A stretch of 11,580 bases of DNA from CANKBT01 sp038236005 (lineage in GTDB: Bacteria; Actinomycetota; Actinomycetes; Mycobacteriales; SCTD01): NCBI GenBank assembly GCA_038236005.1, contig JBBSTI010000115.1, forward strand, positions 1 through 11,580. Direction: 5' to 3'. The notes beneath the pieces are model-generated. The model ran no database searches and was not told the origin of the DNA. It was given only the letters and a program-made list of their open reading frames with translations. This document shows positions 5,210 to 11,580 of this stretch, in pieces; the first letter of the stretch is position 1, and each line of letters opens with the position of its first letter. The position numbers were made by a program, and so were the translations under genes.

Positions 5210-6043
5210 CTACTCAGGGGGCCTGTCGTCGGGATGGGTGTGCGGCGTCTGCGGCGCGCCGACCGAGGCCTCCCGGCCGGGCAGCGCGATGCGGTAGAGG
5301 CAGGCGTCGCAGTTCATCCGTACGTCCTCGCCCTGCGCCTCGCGGTAGCGCTCCAGCAGCAGGCCGGCCAGCGAGGCGTCCGCACCGAGCGGCGCCGCGA
5401 CCAGCACGTCCACGCCGGGAGCCTCCGCAGCCTGCCGGGCGACCATCGCGGGCAGCCGGCCAGGTCCGAGCGCATAAGGAACCAGGGACACCCGGGCATG
5501 ACCCAGGCGTCGTAGCCGGTCCAGCGCCTCGGGCACCGTCGGTCCGGTGGCCGAGGCGAAGGCGACGTCGACCGACGGCCAGGGCCGGCCCTCGTACAGC
5601 AGCCTGCCGGTCGCCAGCACCGAGGCGTTCGCGTCCGGGTCGAGCGCTCCGACCGCGACCAGCAGCACCGGGTCGGCGTCCGGCGCCCCGGCCTCCGCGA
5701 GCCGGCGGGCCAGCAGCTCCACGAGCACCGGGTGCGGACCGAGCGGGCGGCCGTAGCGAAGCCTGATGCCGGGGTGCGCCGTCCGTCCGAGCTGGACGGA
5801 GGCCGCCACGTCGGTCTTGCTGTGCGAGGCCGGGGTCAGCAGCAGGGGCAGCACGACGACGTCGGTCTCCCCCGCCGCGACCAGGTCCGCGAGCGCCTGG
5901 GCCATCGACGGCGAGGCGTTGTCGACGTAGGCCGTCGTGGCCCGGACCCCGGTCTCGCGGACCCGTGCGAGCAGGTCCTCGACCACCTGCTGCGGCGCAA
6001 CCGCCTTCGAGCCGTGCGCGACGGCGAGCAGGTGCGGGGTCAC
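5210..6043 (-). CDS. sirB: Sirohydrochlorin chelatase (SirB/CbiX family)
   Basis: This 277-residue class II chelatase inserts Fe2+ into sirohydrochlorin to give siroheme, the cofactor of assimilatory sulfite reductase. It is a two-lobed long form. The N-lobe has the VAHGS motif with His10 and a second candidate metal ligand His74 in LLLTPASHSKTDV. The C-lobe repeats the fold, and GEDVRMNCDACLYR (238-251) contains a Cys-X2-Cys pair (Cys245, Cys248). A His-containing tail (HTHPDD) ends the protein. The GTG start overlaps the cysG stop (GTGA) and has AGGAG about 8 nt upstream inside cysG. It is the last gene of the sulfur operon. CbiX relatives use cobalt for cobalamin, but the CysDN and CysG context favours iron and siroheme. 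Confidence 0.9.
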   Translation of the reverse strand: MTPHLLAVAHGSKAVAPQQVVEDLLARVRETGVRATTAYVDNASPSMAQALADLVAAGETDVVVLPLLLTPASHSKTDVAASVQLGRTAHPGIRLRYGRPLGPHPVLVELLARRLAEAGAPDADPVLLVAVGALDPDANASVLATGRLLYEGRPWPSVDVAFASATGPTVPEALDRLRRLGHARVSLVPYALGPGRLPAMVARQAAEAPGVDVLVAAPLGADASLAGLLLERYREAQGEDVRMNCDACLYRIALPGREASVGAPQTPHTHPDDRPPE

Positions 6044-7191
6044 GGGACGCTCCTGGCGGCGACGACCTCGCCGACGACGACGACCGCCGGGTTGCGCAGA
6101 TGAGCGGCGTCTCGGGTCGCGTCTGCGAGCGTGGTGATCACGGTGCGCTCGGTCGGCAGCGAACCGTCCTGGGTGATGGCGACCGGGGTCTGCGGCGAGC
6201 GCCCGTGCCGGACCAGCGCTGCGCAGACCTGCTCGAGGCGCCCGACCGCCATGAGCAGCACGATCGTGCCACCGAGCCGGGCCAGCGCCGACCAGTCGAC
6301 GGTCGAACCGGGATCGTCCGGGGCGAGGTGGGCGCTCACCACGGCGAACGACTGGTTGACGCCTCGGACGGTCAGGGGCACCCCGGCGAGCGTCGGCACC
6401 CCGAGCGCGCTGCTGACCCCTGGGACCACCTCGACGGCCACCCCGGCGCGCGCACAAGCCTGGATCTCCTCCATCCCGCGGGCGAAGACGTGCACGTCGC
6501 CACCCTTGAGCCGTACGACGTGCTGCCCCTGCAGCGCTCGCTCGACCAGCAGCGCCTCGATGTCGCGCTGCCCCCAGGACGGCCCGCCGGGGGTCTTGCC
6601 CACGTCGATCACCTCGGCGGCCAGCTGCAGGTGCGGGGCGAGGCGGTCGGCCACGACCACGTCGGCCTCGGCGAGCAGCCGACGGCCGCGGACCGTCAGC
6701 AGGTCCGGGGCGCCGGGTCCGCCGCCGACCAGGGCGACGCTGCCGGGGCCGCTCCGCACCCGCCGGACCGGCAGCGCACCGGTGTCGAGCTGCAGGGCCA
6801 CCGCGTCCCGGACAGCCACGGCACGGCGGGGGTCGCGGCCGGCGGTCACCGACACGACCACGTCGCCGCTGCGCGCCACGGCGGGCACCCAGACCTCCGA
6901 CAGCGAGGCGTCGTCGGCGCGGACGCACCAGGTCTGCCGGTCGGCACAGGCCTGCGCCACCTCAGCGTCGACCACCCCGGTGGCGGTGACGACGAGCCAG
7001 GCCCCGTCCAGGTCGACCGTACGAAAGGCGCGCTGCTCCCAGACCCCCGGCGCGTCCTGCGGAACCACCCGCGCCACGCCGTGCACGTCGGCCCCGGCGT
7101 CGGCGAGCGTCCTTGCGCGGCGCAGACCGACCGGGCCTGCGCCGACGACCAGGACCCGCTTGTCCTGCAGGTCGAGATGCAGCGGGGTCAC
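6040..7191 (-). CDS. cysG: Siroheme synthase CysG (uroporphyrinogen-III C-methyltransferase with precorrin-2 dehydrogenase-like domain)
   Basis: This 383-residue bifunctional enzyme has an N-terminal Rossmann domain (VLVVGAGPVGLRRA, 13-26) for NAD-dependent oxidation of precorrin-2. From about residue 150 it has an SAM-dependent uroporphyrinogen-III methyltransferase, shown by VALVGGGPGAPDLLTVRG (152-169), VRLKGGDVHVFARGMEE (226-242) and VVPGVSSALGVPTLAGVPLT (255-274). Enteric CysG is about 457 residues, and this protein is shorter because its N-terminal module is compact. The segment equivalent to the catalytic ATDD of enteric CysG reads ATGVVD, so the chelatase Asp appears absent. A separate SirB is encoded directly downstream and overlaps by GTGA. 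The GTG start follows the ssuC-like stop by 22 nt, bridged by a 9-codon mini-ORF. Confidence 0.92.
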   Translation of the reverse strand: MTPLHLDLQDKRVLVVGAGPVGLRRARTLADAGADVHGVARVVPQDAPGVWEQRAFRTVDLDGAWLVVTATGVVDAEVAQACADRQTWCVRADDASLSEVWVPAVARSGDVVVSVTAGRDPRRAVAVRDAVALQLDTGALPVRRVRSGPGSVALVGGGPGAPDLLTVRGRRLLAEADVVVADRLAPHLQLAAEVIDVGKTPGGPSWGQRDIEALLVERALQGQHVVRLKGGDVHVFARGMEEIQACARAGVAVEVVPGVSSALGVPTLAGVPLTVRGVNQSFAVVSAHLAPDDPGSTVDWSALARLGGTIVLLMAVGRLEQVCAALVRHGRSPQTPVAITQDGSLPTERTVITTLADATRDAAHLRNPAVVVVGEVVAARSVP

Positions 7192-7217
7192 GCCGTCAGC
7201 CTGCCCGCGACCGTCAT
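7188..7217 (-). CDS. 9-codon bridging mini-ORF between ssuC-like gene and cysG
   Basis: Its ATG overlaps the TGA of the ssuC-like gene (ATGA). It encodes MTVAGRLTA, and its TGA overlaps the GTG of cysG (GTGA). It spans the gap exactly. This could be a reinitiation relay, or chance. No separate peptide function is proposed. Confidence 0.25.
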   Translation of the reverse strand: MTVAGRLTA

Positions 7218-8092
7218 CGGCGGCCGGTCAGGCCGCGGCGGGCCAGGACGGCGCGCTCGAGCGGTGCGAAGACCAGCAGGTCGACCGCGAGGCCGACGAA
7301 CAGGATCGCGAGGATGCCGACGACGATCCCCGGCACGTCGAACAGCTGGCGGGACTGGTCCAGCAGCTGGCCGAGCCCGAAGCCGAAGGTCTGCGACGAA
7401 ACGATCAGCTCGGCGGCCATCAGCGACCGCCAGGAGAACGCCCAGCCCTGCTTGAGCCCGCCGAGGTAGCCGGGCAGCGCCGCGGGCAGCAGGACGTGCC
7501 GGGCGAGGGTGAGCCCGCGGGCGCCGAGCACATGCCCGACCCGGCGATAGAGCGGCGGCACCTGGTCGATCCCGCTCATCGTCCCGTTGACGATCGACGG
7601 GATCGCGCCCATCAGGATCACGAAGTAGATCGTGCCCTCCGACAGCGAGAACCACAGGATCGCCGCCGGCACCCAGGCGACCGACGGCAGTGCCTGGAGC
7701 CCGCTGATCAGCGGCCCGAAGGCGCGCCTCAGGAACGGCACCTGGGCGAGCAGCAGACCGATCGGCGTCGCGACGAGCACCGACAGACCGAACCCGAGGA
7801 CGCCGCGCTGCAGGCTGGTGAGCACCGCCTCCTGGACCCGGCCGCGCCCCCACTGGTCACGGGCGCTCTGCCAGACCTCGACCGGGCTCGGCAGGGTCTG
7901 CGGGTCGCGCAGCACGACGACGGCCTGCCAGAGCGCGAGCAGGGCCAGCAGCGCGAGCAGCGGGGGCAGGGCGTTGTGCAGGACCCGCACCCCCCAGGGC
8001 GTACGCGGCTCGACCGGCACGGCCTCCAGCGCGTCGAGCCCGGCCGACAGGTCGGCTCCCGCGCGGGAGGTCTCGATCACCGGGCCCGTCAC
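7214..8092 (-). CDS. ssuC: SsuC-like ABC importer permease
   Basis: This 292-residue inner-membrane permease belongs to the binding-protein-dependent SsuC/TauC/NrtB type. An N-terminal cytoplasmic tail of 40 residues precedes the first helix (41-61). Further helices lie at about 97-118, 140-162, 222-236 and 254-277. The ATPase-docking EAA loop is LGARGLTLARHVLLPAALPGYLGGLK (189-214), with the conserved Gly and Pro residues. The segment LPSVAWVPAAILWF (135-148) is typical of SsuC. The start is GTG at 8092, 13 nt after the ATPase stop. It forms an importer with the preceding ATPase and lipoprotein for a sulfur-containing anion, most likely an alkanesulfonate or sulfate given the neighbours. Substrate is inferred from context only. 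Confidence 0.88.
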   Translation of the reverse strand: MTGPVIETSRAGADLSAGLDALEAVPVEPRTPWGVRVLHNALPPLLALLALLALWQAVVVLRDPQTLPSPVEVWQSARDQWGRGRVQEAVLTSLQRGVLGFGLSVLVATPIGLLLAQVPFLRRAFGPLISGLQALPSVAWVPAAILWFSLSEGTIYFVILMGAIPSIVNGTMSGIDQVPPLYRRVGHVLGARGLTLARHVLLPAALPGYLGGLKQGWAFSWRSLMAAELIVSSQTFGFGLGQLLDQSRQLFDVPGIVVGILAILFVGLAVDLLVFAPLERAVLARRGLTGRR

Positions 8093-8109
8093 GAGGACGA
8101 CCTGCTCAT
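8089..8109 (-). CDS. 6-codon bridging mini-ORF between ssuB-like and ssuC-like genes
   Basis: ATG at 8109 overlaps the ssuB-like TGA (ATGA). The frame reads MSRSSS, and its TGA overlaps the ssuC-like GTG (GTGA). It has the same arrangement as the mini-ORF before cysG. Its coding status is unproven. Confidence 0.2.
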   Translation of the reverse strand: MSRSSS

Positions 8110-8873
8110 GCGGCGTGCCGACGGATCTCGGCGGTCAGCGCCTCGGTGATCTCGACCGACAGCGCGGAGACCGCGGGCGACTCGATCCGGCGAGGCTGGG
8201 GGATGTCGACCGCGTACTCCGCCGACACCCGCCCGGGCCGCGAGGACAGCAGCACGACCCGCTGACCGAGCCGGACAGCCTCGCGGACGTTGTGGGTGAC
8301 GAACACCACGGTCGTGCCGAGCTCCTGCCAGATCCGGGTCAGCTCGTCGTGCAGGACGTCACGGGTGAGGGCGTCCAACGCCGCGAAGGGCTCGTCCATC
8401 AGCAGCAGCGTCGAGCCGACCGCGAGCGCCCGGGCCATCGCGACCCGCTGGCGCATGCCCCCCGACAGCTCGTGCGGACGCTTCTCCCCCGCACCCTCCA
8501 GGCGTACGAGGGCCAGCAGCCGCTCGGCCTCGACCCGCCGGGCGGCCTTGCCGACCCCACGCAGGCGCAGCGCCAGCTCGATGTTCTGCGCAGCCGTGAG
8601 CCAGGGCATCAGGGCGGGTTCCTGGAACATCAGCGACGGTCGCGAGCCCGGCACGGTGATCGTCCCGGCGGTCGGGGTGTCCAGGCCGGCCATCAGGTTC
8701 AGCAGCGTCGACTTGCCGCAGCCCGAGGCCCCGAGCAGGCAGACGAACTCCCCCGGCTCGATCCGCAGCGACACCTCCGACAGCACGACCGGTCCCTTGC
8801 CGAACCGCTTGCTGACGCCGTCGACGCAGACGGCCTCGCCGCATGTCTGCAGCGTCCCCAGGGCCCCGGTCAT
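8106..8873 (-). CDS. ssuB: SsuB-like ABC importer ATPase
   Basis: This 255-residue cytoplasmic ATPase powers the adjacent importer. Its motifs are complete and in order: Walker A GASGCGKST (48-56), Q-loop Gln84 in LMFQEPALMPWLT, signature LSGGM (136-140), Walker B LLLMDE (156-161), D-loop AALD, and switch His194 in FVTHNVREAV. The QEPALMPW wording and short C-terminus are typical of the SsuB/TauB/NrtD group, which lacks a C-terminal regulatory domain. The ATG start overlaps the lipoprotein stop (ATGA) and has a G-run about 8 nt upstream. The group exports or imports are distinguished by the periplasmic-type binding protein encoded just upstream, so this is an importer. Confidence 0.92.
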   Translation of the reverse strand: MTGALGTLQTCGEAVCVDGVSKRFGKGPVVLSEVSLRIEPGEFVCLLGASGCGKSTLLNLMAGLDTPTAGTITVPGSRPSLMFQEPALMPWLTAAQNIELALRLRGVGKAARRVEAERLLALVRLEGAGEKRPHELSGGMRQRVAMARALAVGSTLLLMDEPFAALDALTRDVLHDELTRIWQELGTTVVFVTHNVREAVRLGQRVVLLSSRPGRVSAEYAVDIPQPRRIESPAVSALSVEITEALTAEIRRHAA

Positions 8874-9886
8874 GACGCGACCCCCAGGCCGGCGTCACCG
8901 ACGGTCGGTCGGCCGGCCTCGGTGAGCACCTGGCGCAGCAGCCGCAGGTCGTAGAGCCCGCGCAGGTCCGGGTCGGGGCGTCCGAGCCCGAGCGAGGCTG
9001 CGCGCCGGGCGTCGACCTCGAGCGTCGCCGCGAGCGGGTCGAGCGTGGGGGTGAGGTTCTCCAGGGCCCGGTTCAGCACGGCGGGCGCCAGAGCCTGGCC
9101 GCTGTCCGTCTCCAGCTGCTGACCGATCTGCGACTGCACCCGGGGCGAACCGGTGCGCAGCGCGTCGTCGACGGTGACCAGGCCGCGCAGCAGCGCGCGG
9201 ACGTCGTCGGGGCGCTCGGTGAGCACGTCCTGGCGTACGACGAGCTGGGTGGTGACGAAGGCGCCGTCGGGCCAGAGCGAGGCCTCGTCCACCAGGACGT
9301 GCCCGCCACCCTCGGTGACCAGCCGGGTGGCCCACGGCTCGGGCACCCAGCCGCCGTCGATGTCACCGCGCTGCAGCAGGTCCAGGGTCTGTGCGCTGGC
9401 CTGGTTCACCACGTCGACCGTGAGACCTTCGGCGGCGAAAAAGCTCTTGGCCGCGACGTCCTGGGTGTTGCCGAACTGCGGGGTCGCGACCCGGCGCAGC
9501 TGGTCGAGCCGGGTGACGCCTTCCCGGACGACGAGCGACGCACCCCCGGACGCGCTACCGGCGACCACCCGCAGCATCCGGCCCTGGGTGCCCACGTAGC
9601 CGTTGACCGCCGGGTTCGGACCCACGAACGCTGCGTCCACCGCACCCGAGGCGAGGGCCTCGATCGTGGCCGGTCCGGTGGCGAAGACCGACGTCTCGAG
9701 CCGGGTCCCGTCGAGCGCACGGGCCAGCTCGCCGGACGCGACGCCGTAGAGCGCCGCGGCATGCGTGACGTTCGGGGAGTAGGCGAGCCGCAGGACAGGG
9801 TCGGGCGAGGTGGCGGAGGCGGTGCCGCAGGCGGTCAGGACGACCGTGACGAGGGCAAGCAGCGGGAACAGGGAGCGCAGGCGCAC
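8870..9886 (-). CDS. ssuA: SsuA-like substrate-binding lipoprotein
   Basis: This 338-residue lipoprotein is anchored outside the membrane. A signal peptide (MRLRSLFPLLALVTVV) ends in the lipobox LTAC with the lipidated Cys20. The mature part is an SsuA/NrtA/NMT1-like binding protein, with LRLAYSPNVTHAAALYGVA (33-51) at the first strand and helix, GAVDAAFVGPNPAVNGY, TPQFGNTQDVAAK and GDIDGGWVPEPWATRLV. The last of these resembles the wording of the aliphatic sulfonate and nitrate binders. It would capture the ligand for the SsuBC-like permease encoded next. The start is GTG with GAAGG upstream. It overlaps ssuB by ATGA. The ligand might be a sulfonate, sulfate or another oxyanion. The CysDN context favours a sulfur source. 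Confidence 0.88.
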   Translation of the reverse strand: MRLRSLFPLLALVTVVLTACGTASATSPDPVLRLAYSPNVTHAAALYGVASGELARALDGTRLETSVFATGPATIEALASGAVDAAFVGPNPAVNGYVGTQGRMLRVVAGSASGGASLVVREGVTRLDQLRRVATPQFGNTQDVAAKSFFAAEGLTVDVVNQASAQTLDLLQRGDIDGGWVPEPWATRLVTEGGGHVLVDEASLWPDGAFVTTQLVVRQDVLTERPDDVRALLRGLVTVDDALRTGSPRVQSQIGQQLETDSGQALAPAVLNRALENLTPTLDPLAATLEVDARRAASLGLGRPDPDLRGLYDLRLLRQVLTEAGRPTVGDAGLGVAS

Positions 9887-9909
9887 GGGGGACCTTCAGG
9901 ACGGGGCGG

Positions 9910-10005
9910 TCAGGGGGACGGGACGTGCTTCGCCGGACATCGCGTCCCCGGTCGGCAGGAGTCGATGCACCAGCCCACCCACGGCGTACGGACCCAGTCG
10001 CTCAT
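9910..10005 (-). CDS. 31-codon Cys-containing short ORF between cysN and ssuA-like gene
   Basis: Its ATG overlaps the cysN stop (ATGA), and it ends 23 nt before the ssuA-like GTG. The peptide begins MSDWVRTPWVGW and continues with WCIDSCRPGTRCPAKH, so three Cys codons (two TGC, one rarer TGT) and two rare CGA Arg codons cluster within 11 codons. GGGGACG near 9943-9949 can pair with CGTCCCC near 9914-9920 in the transcript. Cys-rich short ORFs in mycobacterial sulfur operons act as cysteine-responsive attenuators, and this position is compatible with that role. There is no strong ribosome site of its own, and it may be non-functional. Confidence 0.35.
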   Translation of the reverse strand: MSDWVRTPWVGWCIDSCRPGTRCPAKHVPSP

Positions 10006-11288
10006 GCCCGTACGCCGACCTGGCTGCCGATCATGCCGGCGGCGAGGGTGGCTCCGGTGGCCTGGTCGATGAGGATGAACGCGCCGGTGCGCCGGTCGAC
10101 CAGATAGTCGTCGGCCACGATCGGGCTCGCGGTGCGCACGGTGACGTGCCCGATCCCGTTGAGCCCGAGCTCGGTGACCGGCGCGCGGGTCAGCGTGGTG
10201 ACGTCCAGGCTGTCGTGCAGGGTCGTCACGATCGCCGGGACCGTGCGGGTGGTGTGCTTGAGCAGCAGCCGCGTGCCTGGTCGCAGGGGCGCGTCCGCCA
10301 TCCAGCACAGCGTCGCCTCGAAGCTGCTCGTGGGCTCCGGCGGGTCCCCGGCCGCGACGATCATGTCGCCGCGGGAGACGTCGAGCTGATCGGTCAGGCG
10401 CACCGTGACAGCCTGGCCGGCGACCGCCTCGTCCAGCCCGTCCTGCGCGTCGAAGGTGTCCAGCCCGGCGATCGTCGTGCTGCGCCCGCCCGGCAGCACG
10501 GTGACCTGCTCGCCGACCCGCAGCACGCCGCTCGCCACCGTGCCGGCGTAGCCGCGGTAGTCCGGCCGCTCGGTGCTCATCGGCCGGATCACGTACTGCA
10601 CCGGGAACCGCGCGGGCCTGGCCTGGGCGTCGTCGCGCTGCAGCTCGACCCGCTCCAGGTGCGCGAGCAGCGTCGGCCCCTCGTACCAGCCCATGTTCGT
10701 CGACGGCTCGACGATGTTGTCGCCGTGCAGCGCCGCGACCGGGATCGCAGAGACGTCCTTGACCGCCAGGTGCCCGGCCAGCTCGGCGAACTCCGCGACC
10801 ACCTGGTCGAACACGGCCTGGTCGTAGCCGACCAGGTCCATCTTGTTGACCGCGAGCACCAGGTGCGGCACCCGCAGCAGCGCCGACAGCGACGCGTGCC
10901 GACGGGTCTGCTCGACCACGCCCTTGCGCGCGTCGACCAGCACCACCGCCACGTCCGCGGTCGAGGCGCCGGTGACCATGTTGCGGGTGTACTGCACGTG
11001 GCCCGGGGTGTCGGCCACGATGAAGCTGCGCGCCGGCGTCGCGAAGTAGCGGTAGGCCACGTCGATCGTGATGCCCTGCTCGCGCTCGGCCCGCAGCCCG
11101 TCGGTCAGCAGCGCCAGGTTGGTCCAGTCGTCACCGCGCTCGGCCGCGACCCGCTCGACCGCGTCCAGCTGGTCGGCCATCACCGTCTTGGAGTCGAACA
11201 GCAGCCGGCCGATCAGGGTCGACTTCCCGTCGTCGACCGAACCGGCGGTCGCGAAACGCAGCAGCCCCGCCATCTTTTGCTCACTCAT
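10002..11288 (-). CDS. cysN: Sulfate adenylyltransferase subunit 1 (CysN, GTPase subunit)
   Basis: CysN couples GTP hydrolysis to the formation of adenosine 5'-phosphosulfate from ATP and sulfate, as a heterodimer with CysD. This 428-residue protein has an EF-Tu-like GTPase domain with P-loop GSVDDGKS (16-23), switch I GITIDVAYRYF (72-82), DTPGH (93-97) and NKMD (148-151). It is followed by two beta-barrel domains. The length is close to stand-alone CysN (about 475 in E. coli). There is no C-terminal APS kinase (CysC) module, unlike the CysNC fusion of Mycobacterium tuberculosis, so an APS kinase, if present, is encoded elsewhere. The ATG start lies a single base after the cysD stop, so translation is coupled. 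It leads into the Cys-containing short ORF. Confidence 0.96.
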   Translation of the reverse strand: MSEQKMAGLLRFATAGSVDDGKSTLIGRLLFDSKTVMADQLDAVERVAAERGDDWTNLALLTDGLRAEREQGITIDVAYRYFATPARSFIVADTPGHVQYTRNMVTGASTADVAVVLVDARKGVVEQTRRHASLSALLRVPHLVLAVNKMDLVGYDQAVFDQVVAEFAELAGHLAVKDVSAIPVAALHGDNIVEPSTNMGWYEGPTLLAHLERVELQRDDAQARPARFPVQYVIRPMSTERPDYRGYAGTVASGVLRVGEQVTVLPGGRSTTIAGLDTFDAQDGLDEAVAGQAVTVRLTDQLDVSRGDMIVAAGDPPEPTSSFEATLCWMADAPLRPGTRLLLKHTTRTVPAIVTTLHDSLDVTTLTRAPVTELGLNGIGHVTVRTASPIVADDYLVDRRTGAFILIDQATGATLAAGMIGSQVGVRA

Positions 11289-11289
11289 G

Positions 11290-11580
11290 TCAGAAGTACC
11301 CCGCCTTCTTGCGGTCTTCCATGGCGGCCTCGCTGGCCCGGTCGTCGGCGCGGGTGGCGCCGCGCTCGGTGATGCGGGTGGCGGCCACCTCCTCCACGAC
11401 CTCCTCCGGCGTGCTCGCGGGCGATTCGACGGCTCCGGTGCAGGACGCGTCGCCGACCGTCCGATAGCGCACGATGCGCCGCGAGACAGCCTCGCCCTCG
11501 CGGGGCATCGAGTGCTCGGTGACCCCCAGGATCATGCCGTCGCGCTCGAAAACTTCGCGCTCGTGCGCGTAGTAGATCGC
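11290..11580 (-). CDS. cysD: Sulfate adenylyltransferase subunit 2 (CysD), C-terminal part
   Basis: These are the last 96 residues of the catalytic ATP-sulfurylase subunit, which transfers sulfate to the AMP moiety of ATP. The visible part begins AIYYAHEREVFERDGM and contains SRRIVRYRTVGD, the conserved TGAVES segment, and the terminal AAMEDRKKAGYF, closely matching the C-terminus of E. coli CysD. The 5' part, start codon and operon promoter lie beyond the right edge. One base separates its TGA from the cysN ATG. Confidence 0.95.
   Translation of the reverse strand, partial: AIYYAHEREVFERDGMILGVTEHSMPREGEAVSRRIVRYRTVGDASCTGAVESPASTPEEVVEEVAATRITERGATRADDRASEAAMEDRKKAGYF

Noticed and set aside
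5965..8149. Long plus-strand open frames opposite cysG and the ssuC-like gene
   Set aside because: They are antisense shadows of well-recognised minus-strand genes. Their translations are low-complexity and rich in Arg, Gly, Pro and Gln, with no family motifs, as expected in very GC-rich DNA.
7214..9886. Nitrate or taurine importer
   Set aside because: The NrtABCD and TauABC systems share these motifs, but no nitrate reductase or taurine dioxygenase is nearby, while sulfate activation and siroheme genes flank the importer. Siroheme also serves nitrite reductase, so nitrate is not fully excluded.
10002..11288. CysNC fusion with APS kinase
   Set aside because: The protein ends at 428 residues, straight after the GTPase and beta-barrel domains, and no second P-loop is present.

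Overview
The window is very GC-rich, with dense protein coding, GTG starts and 4-bp ATGA/GTGA gene overlaps. Together with the gene families present, this points to a high-GC actinobacterium. The genus cannot be fixed from the sequence. No rRNA, tRNA, CRISPR array, insertion sequence or phage gene was found.

Left block (1-2786, minus strand): a DNA-damage operon. A TTGACG-N18-TCTACT promoter is followed immediately by a palindrome matching the actinobacterial LexA (SOS) box, CGAAC-N4-GTTCG. About 300 nt of strongly structured leader follows, then a DUF6504 protein, a SAV_6107-type HEPN protein, and the first 488 codons of a DnaE2-type error-prone polymerase running off the left edge. No imuA' or imuB lies in this operon. 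The DUF6504 protein resembles the C-terminal domain of ImuB.

Middle (2451-5209): a 613-bp divergent intergenic region holds the SOS promoter, a symmetric four-arm repeat at 2859-2990, and the start of a plus-strand, apparently leaderless operon. That operon encodes a NatA-like ABC ATPase and a NatB-like ABC-2 permease that overlap by GTGA. It converges on the next block.

Right block (5210-11580, minus strand): a sulfur-assimilation operon in the order cysD (3' part), cysN, a 31-codon Cys-containing short ORF, ssuA-like lipoprotein, ssuB-like ATPase, ssuC-like permease, cysG, sirB. CysDN activates sulfate to APS. The ABC importer brings in a sulfur source, probably sulfonate or sulfate. CysG and SirB make siroheme, the cofactor of sulfite reductase. 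The rest of the pathway (cysH, cysC, sulfite reductase) would be expected beyond the right edge.

The items most worth a second look are the ImuB-less LexA-boxed DUF6504-HEPN-dnaE2 operon with its long leader, the symmetric repeat between the two divergent operons, and a recurring arrangement in which gene gaps are bridged by tiny ORFs that overlap the upstream stop and the downstream start.
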